From assembly GCF_000003815.2 (NCBI RefSeq), contig NC_049991.1:10424821-10488820 (forward strand): a DNA stretch of 64,000 bases, in the 5' to 3' direction. Positions 53,601 to 62,728 of the stretch are shown here, piece after piece. This stretch comes from Branchiostoma floridae (lineage: Eukaryota > Chordata > Leptocardii > Amphioxiformes > Branchiostomatidae). Position 1 is the first letter of the stretch. Each line of letters begins with the position of its first letter. The notes beneath the pieces are model-generated. The model did no database searches, had not been told where the DNA came from, and was given only the letters and a program-made list of their open reading frames with translations. The translations under genes and the position numbers were made by a program.

Positions 53601-56600
53601 GCATGTTCGGATTCAGGGGTGCCTCTCTGGTCGGAGCTGCGGCAGTGAAGACAGGGCACAGCGTCGTTACCATAACAACACCACAAAACGCTACGGAGAA
53701 GAGCTTGCCGATTTTAAGGTATGTTCCAGTGGCAATGGTTTTCTTATTATCCACCAATATGTCTGGAAAAGATCAGCTTTTAATTTCAACAAACATAGCT
53801 GTGTATCTCAGCAGTTCGGTGGTACCTTTGGTCTCTGGAAGGCACATTTTTTTTCTTTATTCAGAAACACATAACATGGACAATGTGGCGCTGCACTCAA
53901 GTTTAACAACTTATTTTAACAGCGAGCGCCACATAACAAAATACAAATGAATTAATGAACTTAGGTAACTTAGGTCAACATAACTGTGCGCCATTTCCCA
54001 CCACCCCAAGACAAGTAGTATCAATTAGCCTAATTGAGTACATATGAAAAAGAGAATTAACAAACGTAGAGTTGGGACTTCTATATCTACTTGACTGATA
54101 TAGGCACATTTGAGTGTTGATATTCCTTCCACGTTTTGTTTATAGTGATATATCGTCTTTTTATATCATCTACCATCTAGGATGGACGGCCAACTCCAGT
54201 CCATCAATACAGGACAGACGTACGTCCTGAATAACGGCACGGTTCATCTTGTGGCGGAGATTCCAAGTACCACCGAGTCCGGGGAGGTTGTACTGTTTTC
54301 ATTCACCTTTGAATCAGGTAAGGTCATTTCATTGTAAATCTGGAACTTACAAGCTTTTAAAATGCATATTGAGCATGTGTTTAATTCTGACTATAGCGCC
54401 AAAATGGTATCGTATATGGTGTAACTCATTTCCGTCTACATTTACTTGTTCAGGAGCCTCGGTTGCATTTGACATCCGGTTCTCGCCCAAGATGGGTCGT
54501 CAGTACCTGAACACCATCTTTAGTCCGACAGCAGACTTTAAGGAGAAGACTCAGGGACTGTGTGGGTTTATGGACGATGCTGAGGACAACGACTTCACAG
54601 GACCGGACGGAGCTCTGCATGGGGATGCAACCTCATTCGCTGAGTCATGTACTGGTCTCCTTGTACTTGTATTTCCATCCTTCCTTCTCGCTGTCTCTGT
54701 CATTGTACATCTGATTTGCACATTCAGAGAAGAACAAGCATATTGGCGTTCTCGATTTATTTGACAAAACTTCATAATATTATCATATTCTGAAAATGCT
54801 ATTTCCATACAGGGCGCATCATCACCACTCATCACGGGTCCGGCCTGCTGGGTTCCTGGTCCTGGGAATCTTCCAACTTCCACCCCGATGACGTCATGGG
54901 TGAAGCATATACTGACCAAAGTCACAAACCAACACTTGGATTGGATGCATTCACACCGGAGCAACGAAAGGTAAAGCATCTAGAGATTTATTTCATTTGT
55001 TCCTTTCTGTTCAATGATACGTGATTTAAGGCAGCTTAAATCACGAAGAAGAGAAGAAGGCAGCTTTATCTTGGTGGGACACTTACACTGTGGTTATGTA
55101 TTTGTCCACAGGTAGCTGAAGAGACCTGCGCGCAGCTCGGTTTGTCAGGTGTCCTTCTGGAAGAATGCATTTTTGATGTCGTCATTACAAACGACACGAC
55201 CTTCTCACAACAGGAAGTCTTCAAACTCGGTACGTAGTAGGCTAGTGTTGCGCATGACGTGGTAACATTGAGATTCGACACATTGCTAGCATCGGTGCTG
55301 CTTCCAAACTGTTACAAACGATTCGAAGAAATGCCTACCAATCAATGCTTGCCATCTATTACAGGATGCCCTTCTCAGTGCTCCGGTAGAGGGCGCTGTG
55401 TGAACAGCACCTGTGAGTGCATGTCGGGCTGGACAGGTCCGGACTGTGACGTAGGCAACTGTACGGACTGTTCCGGAGAACACGGGAAGTGCGTGCTTGG
55501 GTTCTGCCAGTGCGAGCCGGGATGGGAGGGAACAAGCTGCTCCCAGCGCGGTACTGGCATATTCTCTAACAAATGCCGTCATTAATGTAATGCTAGCTGT
55601 AGATTTGAACACATAACGTAAACCTGATGAGCAGCAGAAAAAGACTTAGCGTTATCTTTGTAATCCTTCTGACTCAATTTTTTCTCCCTCCATGTATGTT
55701 GTAGCAACGTGCCATGCAGTTAACAACTGTACCGATGAGCAGCATGGCCTGTGTGTGAAAACAAACCAATGCGTGTGCGTCCCCGGATATATAGGTAATT
55801 ACATTATCAGTGCTTATATGTACATTTGTTTAGCCATAGCTTTATAATATATTGATTTCAATTTGTAAACATCACCAAAACTAAAGTGGACTACCAGAAT
55901 ATTGAAAATGAAGCTGTGTGATTCTTGTCTAGTGTTATGAAATGATATGTTACAGGTGTGGACTGCAGTGAGATCCCGACCTGTTACAAGACCGACAACT
56001 GTACCTCCCGTGGTGTCTGTGTGGATCACGACAGGTGTCTGTGTGAGCGGGACTGGACGGGAGACAAATGTGACAAGTTTTCCTGCAAGAACCTGGACAA
56101 CTGCACAGGTAACTAGAAGACACTTTGATTAATCAACTCGATATAGTAAAGCACTAATTTAAGGAAGGGAAACCTTTTATAGTAACCGTATAGTGTTACA
56201 GGTCAATTGAAACTCCTTGCATGCTTGATGTAAGACACGTTAAGGATCTACTACAGGCATGTATATATGAGTAGTAGCTACTCGTTTTGGAACAGATACT
56301 CGATTCATCCAAAGAGTGTGTTTCTATATCTCTGGATTGTATACGTGTTTTATGCAGGGCAATTTCGGTCTATCTTTTGAACGGACACTTTCTGTCAGAG
56401 GAGGGTTGGTTAAATCTGCCATCTCTGATTACTTCTTTTCATTGTATTGTTATGTTAAAGTAACGATATGTTTATTAACAAGATCTGGCCAACTTAGGAT
56501 TTTAATTGCAATGCTTTACAGGACATGGGCTCTGTGTGGACATTGACGTGTGTGCTTGTGATTGGGGCTGGACCGGAAGTTCGTGCGCCATACCTGACTG

Positions 56601-59536
56601 CCCATTGGTCAACCACTGTTCCCGCCATGGAGACTGTGTGGCACCCGACCTGTGCCACTGTTACCCAGGGTATGACGGGAAGGACTGTAGTCTCGTACAG
56701 ACCTGTCCTGAGCTGAACAACTGCAGCAGTAACGGGATTTGTGTGAGAAACGAGTCGTCAGGGACTGACATCTGCAGGTATATGTCACTATTCAGTCTTC
56801 TTACACAATCTAGACATTGCACAACGTAACATTGACGGGAGCTGTGACATATCGTACATTTCGATTATGAATAAGGACATCAAAATTGTAAGGCCTTCTT
56901 TCGCTCAAATGAAATCAAACGGTACGTGGCATTATAAACGTTTAGATAAAATGGACTAGACATTTACTAGAAGAAAGATAAAAGACTTAGTGTTTGATAA
57001 ATTGGATGGTTAAACTACGGGAAAGACAGATAAAGTAAAATTTTTGATCGACTTTTTCTTAAAACACAGGTGCTTCCAGGGCTATGACAAGGATGACTGC
57101 AGCAGACCAGACTGCTCAGGCCGGAATGACTGTTCAGGCCACGGTGTGTGTGTGGAGCCCATGCTGTGTGAGTGTGACAAGGGGTACGGCGGCGTCAACT
57201 GTAGCGACTTCTCCTGTCAGAAGAACAACTACTGCTCAGGTAAAACTGTACTATGCAATAATAGATCAAGCTAATGTATAATTGCAGTCTGAACCTTAGC
57301 CATAGCGTTCCGGTATAATTGGCCATAAAGGACGCATTGCTGTCATAATTCTATGTTCAATTTCGAAACCTTTCAATGTAAGATAAAGTAAGTTTTACGG
57401 GATTTACTTTGTTTCAGAACACGGGGAGTGTACTGACTATGACGTCTGCACATGTAACACGTCATGGTCGGGAGAGGCGTGTAACATCCCAGACTGCACT
57501 GCGGTGAGCAGCTGTTCCAGCCGGGGAACGTGTCTCGCACCCGACACCTGCGACTGCTACCCTGGGTACGAGGGTGACGGTTGTGAGTTAGAAACCCCGC
57601 CAAACCTGAACCGTCCCAACTTTACCCAAGACGTCTACAGGATCCAAGTCGTAGAGAACCCCACTGTTGGAACGGTAGTGGCAACAGTACGAGCGACTGA
57701 CAACGACACTGGTATAAACGGAGAAGTGAAGTACAGGGCGGTTGAACTCAACAACACTACAGCACTTACCTTAGTTCCTGGGACTGCAGACATTGCCACA
57801 ACCATGGAGCTGGACTTTGAAGCCATCGGAGACAAAGAGTTCGAGTTGATTGTTGAAGCCATAGACGGGGGTGCGCCGACACTAACAGGAACAGCCACGG
57901 TTATCATGACCGTTACAGACGACAATGATAACATCCCTGCGCTGAACATAGCTGATGAGTCCGAAGTGCATGTTGTGTTGAGCGCCCCTATTGGCTACGA
58001 CGTTATCGCCGTAAACGCAAGCGACCATGATGCGTCTGCTTCATTTTCTAACGTGACGTTTAGTCTAACGTCAGCCAATGATTTCTTCGGAATTGATGAA
58101 ATAAACGGACGCATTCAGGTACAACGCGCCTTGCAAATAGGTACATATCCATTGGAAGTTGTGGCGAGTGATGGCGGTTATCCACCAAAAGCGCGCAGGG
58201 CGACAGTTCGAGCAGTTGTGACACAGATAAGCGCGAACACACCTCCTGTCTGTCAGCCACAAGACGGTCCTGCTCATCTCTATGTGGACATCAGCAAACC
58301 AGGTGACGTCATCACAACTGTGTCTGCACTGGACCGTGACATCGGAACAGCTGGCGATCTTCGGTACAGCATCAGTGATAGAAAGGGCAACTTGTCAAGT
58401 GAGTTTCAGGTGAATCCTGCCTCAGGTGACATCTACTTGACAACCACACTAGACCAGTCTTCTAGCAATATCTCCTTCGTGTCGCTGACTGCACAAGCTA
58501 CGGACCTCGGCACGCCGCCATTGCAATGCGACCTCCGGGTGAACATTGTTATCACGAACGACCCATCACAGCCCGCCAACGTCACGTTCCCGCCAGATTG
58601 GTTCACCACGGAGATTGACCACAGTCTGGTTATACCAACCGCCCTAGGTCTCAATACAACAGCCCAAGGTTTGAATACAACCGCCCCAGGTCTCAATACA
58701 ACAGCCCAAGGTCTCAATATAACAGCCCAAGGTCCCCATACATTCTCCCATGGCCTTGACACAACCATTCAGGTTCCCAAGACAACTGTACAAGACCAGA
58801 CAGGCACTGCAAACGAGGAAGTGACTTCACCTACCAATATTGGTACGCTATGTATAAATGCGATACGGACATATATCATACGTCGTATCATTTGCGCGTT
58901 TTACGTTTGCTTCTATGTGCCATAGGCAATCCGTTTGTTTTAAACTCCAGCGATTACTGGGATAAATTTGATACATGTACTAATTGTATCTTTGACGTTT
59001 CACTCACTCACTCACTCACTCACTCACTCACTCACTCACTCACTCACTCACTCACTCACTCACTCAGTTTACCGATTGTTAAATTGCCTTTGTCGTTAAA
59101 AGTCAAGCTATTTCACGTCAAAAATAGTAGCGACATAGTGTTTCTGATGTTCTTTACATAACAGACTGAATCTATATTTGCAGGAGCAGTGCCAGCCCAG
59201 CTAACCTGGTACCAGCAACCGGAGTACATCGGCGCCATAGCTGGAGGCATTATGGGTGTGGTGCTTTCGATCTCTGTCCTCATCTACGTCATCAAGCGTA
59301 GGAATCCAGGAGCTAAAGTCCTACCGGGGAAAAAAGAAATAGAACCCTGGACACGGATTAACACACCAAACTTTGACTGCCCGGCCGCCCCAAGATTGGA
59401 GACCCCAAGTGCGCCTCCCTCTCTCACAGTTTATAAGAACACACCAAACTTTGAATGTCCGGCCGCCCCAAGACTGGAGACCCCACGTGGGCCTCCCTCT
59501 CTCACACTTTATAAGAACCGTGCCTTCCAGGCATAA
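44085..59536 (+). CDS. Copy B: tandem paralogue of copy A (34 exons, 5' part lost in gap)
   Basis: Exons: 44085-44618 (begins in gap), 44755-44855, 44963-45091, 45200-45311, 45488-45666, 45945-46148, 46518-46619, 46841-47123, 47729-47926, 48159-48369, 49122-49290, 49553-49702, 50028-50203, 50344-50479, 50691-50807, 51080-51242, 51470-51710, 51860-52004, 52251-52403, 52598-52725, 52955-53103, 53233-53376, 53523-53718, 54181-54317, 54454-54648, 54813-54970, 55112-55229, 55365-55550, 55705-55794, 55956-56108, 56522-56777, 57070-57239, 57418-58842, 59184-59536. Junctions and phases match copy A; the 7361 nt close in frame (2452 residues plus stop). No beta-helix exon 1, SRCR or CUB is visible upstream: only about 5.1 kb of repeats separates copy A from the gap. 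Either the 5' half is hidden in the gap or copy B is truncated. Confidence 0.85.
44755..45311 (+). CDS. Copy B: C-type-lectin-like domain (three exons)
   Basis: Exons 44755-44855, 44963-45091 and 45200-45311 have exactly the same lengths as in copy A (101, 129, 112 nt). All six cysteines are kept (GIC, GYCYLY, DSCK, EQACW, AYCDS, FFCKLPV). Calcium-site motifs are absent, as in A. Confidence 0.8.
45488..46619 (+). CDS. Copy B: EGF pair and two PSI-like modules
   Basis: Exons 45488-45666, 45945-46148 and 46518-46619 equal copy A in length. The encoded protein is almost identical (CGWCDQTQSC, ESCLRCQDVEGC), whereas the introns between them (45667-45944, 46149-46517) do not visibly align with those of A beyond the splice sites. 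Confidence 0.85.
46149..46517. other. Copy B intron, mostly unrecognised
   Basis: Contains a short TCAATCAATAAATC-type microsatellite near 46207-46245; nothing else recognisable. Confidence 0.4.
46841..51710 (+). CDS. Copy B: unrecognised extracellular region (ten exons)
   Basis: Exons 46841-47123, 47729-47926, 48159-48369, 49122-49290, 49553-49702, 50028-50203, 50344-50479, 50691-50807, 51080-51242 and 51470-51710. Length changes against A are -3, -3, +3 and +3 nt only, so the frame is under selection. Its introns carry a LINE fragment (47130-47626) and a TIR element (about 48426-48917) absent from A. Confidence 0.75.
47130..47626 (-). mobile_element. LINE 3' fragment in copy B intron
   Basis: In copy A the intron reads GTACGT-AGTATGATGTG; in B about 497 bp lie between GTACGT (47124-47129) and AGTATGAAGTGG (47627). 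On the minus strand the inserted DNA encodes KLQNRTARIILGLSYRPH and, after stops and frameshifts, SGKRTFACIGAESWNVLP, both typical of the C-terminal region of CR1/Jockey-type LINE proteins. It is a dead, 5'-truncated copy. Confidence 0.75.
48426..48917. mobile_element. TIR element (MITE-like) in copy B intron
   Basis: Starts GCCCCCTTCACACGAG and ends with the imperfect inverted match (GTGTGAAGGCCC). The interior is rich in CATTC/GAATG motifs and has no transposase. It is absent from the corresponding intron of A (13615-13778). Confidence 0.55.
51860..53103 (+). CDS. Copy B: cysteine-rich CxC repeats (four exons)
   Basis: Exons 51860-52004, 52251-52403, 52598-52725 and 52955-53103 match copy A in size and cysteine spacing (CQCPCNCPDG, CPCLC, CPCRCTC, CSCRCP). 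The introns here still align recognisably with A, unlike those around the PSI exons. Confidence 0.8.
53233..54970 (+). CDS. Copy B: VWD domain (five exons)
   Basis: Exons 53233-53376, 53523-53718, 54181-54317, 54454-54648 and 54813-54970 encode GGDPHLQTLDG, DYHGIGEFWDC and TQGLCGFMDDAED. The intron 54318-54453 is only 136 bp and is the counterpart of the 11-kb intron in A, giving the ancestral state of that site. Confidence 0.85.
53850..54102 (-). mobile_element. Short retroposon in copy B with 9-bp target duplication
   Basis: GGCACATTT occurs at 53841-53849 and again at 54103-54111; copy A has it once (near 21450). The inserted 253 bp begin with a T-rich run, i.e. a poly(A) tail on the minus strand. 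No ORF, so it is a SINE or the 3' end of a LINE. Confidence 0.8.
55112..57596 (+). CDS. Copy B: post-VWD linker and EGF-like array
   Basis: Exons 55112-55229, 55365-55550, 55705-55794, 55956-56108, 56522-56777, 57070-57239 and the start of 57418-58842 encode about ten EGF units equivalent to those of A (CECMSGWTGPDC to CDCYPGYEGDGC). All splice phases are shared with A. Confidence 0.85.
56109..56521. other. Copy B intron, no feature recognised
   Basis: Partly alignable with the A intron 34537-34875; no repeats or coding potential seen. Confidence 0.4.
57597..58842 (+). CDS. Copy B: cadherin-like repeats and Thr/Asn linker
   Basis: Part of exon 57418-58842 (1425 nt, 3 shorter than in A). Cadherin motifs DNDTGINGEVKY, DDNDNIP and SALDRDIG are kept. 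The linker at about 58630-58770 has LNTTAQG-type repeats whose number and sequence differ from A. Donor GTACGC at 58843. Confidence 0.85.
59001..59066. repeat. (CACT)n microsatellite
   Basis: About 16 CACT units in the last intron of copy B; absent from the same place in A. Confidence 0.95.
59184..59536 (+). CDS. Copy B last exon: transmembrane helix and tail
   Basis: 353 nt, the same as in A, with the same helix (IGAIAGGIMGVVLSISVLIY), the duplicated TPNF-x-CPAAPRLETP tail segment and the NRAFQA end. Almost identical to copy A, with only scattered base changes. Confidence 0.85.
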
Positions 59537-60180
59537 TCTGCCGAAGCGGTTTTGACATAATCAAGTGTTTGTTATTGTCTCGTGTGAAAACATGTTAGTG
59601 CGTTTTTGCTTCGCCAGTAGCTGTTCTAGTAAAGTGTGATGTATGTATCGTTTGTTTGTTTTCTTTGTATTTGTCATTAAGCTGTGTTAAGTAAACAACG
59701 GAGCTCCTGACCGGGGCTTGATGTGTGTGCCATAGAAAATTACACAGTAGATATGGTGCATAACAACACAAATGTTTTCTTTACTAACGTTAACATCCAT
59801 GTATATGACACGCCTGATCATTCGGGTATTTCATTTTGTTGAGAAAATGCATCATTGTCACAATGTGTTCAAGTGTGTGGGCCATTCGAAATACAAATAT
59901 CAATAAGAGCCTCAGTAACAAAACAATTAAACCAGAGGTATGTTGCATGATGGATCAATTTCGTGCGTTTAAACCCAATGTTAATTTTGATACGACGATG
60001 ACATATCAATTGTGTGAACGCACAGCGTTTATGTTGGGTTTGTGTGGAATGTTGTGTGGAATGTTAAATGTCTATTATCGGCCTTTTTCTTCTTTGATAT
60101 GAACGTTGGTGAAGATTAGCAAAAAGGACAATTAACTAGCGATATGTGGCTTGAAGTAAGAAAGGACAGCCCTGTTTTAT
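59537..60180 (+). other. Copy B 3' flank and probable 3' UTR
   Basis: Homologous to 38887-39549. The AATAAA present in A near 39432 is missing here because of a deletion of about 15 bp. Confidence 0.5.
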
Positions 60181-61525
60181 TTGTATACCTTCATGTAGGT
60201 GGAGGACTGTTTGTTTTTATTTGAATGGAGTTGAACACCAAGCACATGTCTGTCTTGTTGTCTTTTCTTTAAAAAAAATTAGATAATTTTTTAGTGCAGG
60301 AGGGGAAAAATAAGCCTAAAAGGCTTATACGATGCCCTCCTCCATTTAAGTCAACAAACATTAGTCACAGTATAAATGTGGTAAATATAGATTACAAGTT
60401 CAGTATAAACAGTTGACAATTAGCGGTGATTAAGGATTACAAGACAAGAAAATGCATATGATAATAGCATACAATCAATGCAACAGGTATTAAGAATGTA
60501 ACGAACAAAGATACAACAAAAATGAAAACACATCAGTAAATTGCAAATTAAGCGTAAGCCATTAATCGTTAGTGGCGAAATATTACATTAAAGTTCAATA
60601 TGACGATGACATACGCAAATTAAAACCATTGAGACATTTCACAGATGACAATTCGAACTCAAATACAGAATGAAGGAACGACTGATGATGCACAAGCAAT
60701 CATAGATATCAATAACAGAAAATGAATAAAACATAAGATACACTTTAATATCGCTACTATAAATCACGTACAAACAACAATATATGATTCAGAAGAGAAG
60801 AGGAAGAATAAGGAGTGGTTGGTTTCGGCCAGTAGATGGTTTCTAAGATTATAGTTTTGAAGGGTATCACATAACTTCCTCAGGAAGAGGGAAGATCATT
60901 CATTCATCATGTTGATGCAATTGTATTTTACAGTTATTTGGGCAAATGAATTTTTGAAAAGGGGATTTGTAATTTTGTGCTTTGACGACGGTGATATTTC
61001 TACAACTATGAGCGAATGTTAAAAAAGAATCTGGGAGATTGTGGTTGTGAAAAGACCTAGTTGAAATCTGGTAACCTGGTTGTATGTGTGTGTAGAAACT
61101 GGAACCAGTGACAATGCGTAAATGTCTTGGAACAATATTCACCTGTCCATGAGACAGGGTCACCGGCGGTCCTTATCTCCACGAAACGTTCAAGGATCGA
61201 ATTGCGGTTTCCGCATGTGCTAGGTGCTGAACGTTATCCACATACAGACCTGCCCTTGCCACTGATCGCCACCACATAGACAAATAGACTAACCATGCAA
61301 TGAAATAATTGATTGCTCTTTTTAGCAACGGTAGAAGTTCAACACACAGAGTTGCTGATCGACCTCTACAAAAAACAGACCTGTCCTTGGTGCTGATCTC
61401 CATTCACACACAAACAGACCTGTCCTTGGTGCTGATCTCTATTCACACACAACCATACCTGTCCCTGGTGCTGATCTCTATTCACACACAAACAGACCTG
61501 TCATTGGTGATGATCTCTATTCACA

Positions 61526-61570
<45 letters not shown>

Positions 61571-62432
61571 ACGGACCTGGCCTTAGTGCTAATCTCTATC
61601 AACACACAACCGTACCTGTCCTTGGTACTGATCTATATTCACACAACCAGACCCGTCCTGGGTGCTGATCTCTACTCACACACAACCATACTTGTCCTTG
61701 ATGCTGATCTCTATTTACACACAAACAGACCTGTCCTTGGTGCTGATCTCTATTCACACACACGCACAAAAGACCTGGCCTTGAAGCTGATCTCTATTCA
61801 CACACAAAAAAAAAGACTTGTCCTTTGTGCTGACGTCATCCACATGTAACGCTCAACAAACATATAGATCTGTCTTTGGTGCTGCTCTCAATTGCTCGGT
61901 AAAATTCATGCACCTTTTGCTGAGTCCTTACACACATTCATGTCAAGGGAGGCGCACTGGAAATTGTCCATGGACATTTCATTGCCGCACACTTAACACT
62001 CCACACCAACACAATGAAAAGCTACTTTTATATGTTGATCTTTGTATCATATGTTTATCATAATATTGGTATAGTTAAAACACACAAACTGCCTTGAACA
62101 CTGCTCTGATTTAACTGCTTTGCTAATGAGGATCTTATTGGCATTGACACACTTGAACACACGTGATAACAATCATCTAAGACAAAATCACACCATGCAC
62201 ATGCATACGAGGTACCTGAATGAGGATTTATGTGATATAAATCTATTGATCATTGTAAATGCTATGCTTTTATGAGCGCACACTTCAATCTCCATATTCG
62301 TAGATCCGTTGTTATACTTCAAATGGCTAAATAATACACACAACACGCTACAGTAAAAGACGATATTGACGTCTGACTAAGCAAAACCAAAGCGTTAACA
62401 TTTAACTACTCTCAACAATAGCAAACAGTCGA
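60181..62432. other. Intergenic DNA between convergent copies B and C
   Basis: No gene recognised. A small hairpin AAGCCTAAAAGGCTT (60312-60326) sits in a GGAGGGG/CCCTCC context like the 3' ends of some LINEs. 60360-61170 is AT-rich and unassigned. 61376-61830 is a minisatellite. Confidence 0.4.
61376..61830. repeat. Minisatellite, about 51-57-bp units, with embedded (AC)n
   Basis: CAGACCTGTCCTTGGTGCTG followed by ATCTC(T/C)ATTCACACACAA recurs about eight times, with an (AC)n tract at 61521-61572. The ORFs reading LSLVLISIHTQ again and again come from this repeat. Confidence 0.9.
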
Positions 62433-62728
62433 TTATGTCAGGACTGCTTCTGCGGGATATGCCCGGAAGGCACGGTTGTTATAGACCGTGCTGGTGGGAG
62501 CGGGAGTCACCCAAGCTTGGGGCGGGCGTTCGTCAACATTTGGTGTTTTCGGTCGTGGTTCTTCTTCTTCTTCTTCCTCCTCCGGTAAGACTTTAGCTCT
62601 GGCGTTTCTCCTGTACTTCATGACGTAGATGAGGACAGACGTCAGAAGTGCCACGCCCACGACGCCTCCCGCTATGGCGCCGATGTACTCCGGTTTCTGG
62701 TACCAGTTCACAGGAGCTGGTACGGCAC
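62433..62728 (-). CDS. Copy C last exon: divergent transmembrane helix and acidic tail
   Basis: It encodes WYQKPEYIGAIAGG, a helix ending SVLIYVMKYRRN, then a run of eight glutamates, RPKTPNVDERPPQAW, and YNNRAFRA followed by a seven-residue extension. A and B have no Glu run and carry a duplicated CPAAPRLETP segment instead. The preserved parts are the juxtamembrane WYQ.PEYIGAIAGG and the Y(K/N)NRAF(Q/R)A motif, which suggests that this C-terminal motif is functional. Confidence 0.85.

Noticed and set aside
61309-61849. Plus-strand ORFs with repeated LSLVLISIHTQ
   Set aside because: Pure translation of the minisatellite at 61376-61830.
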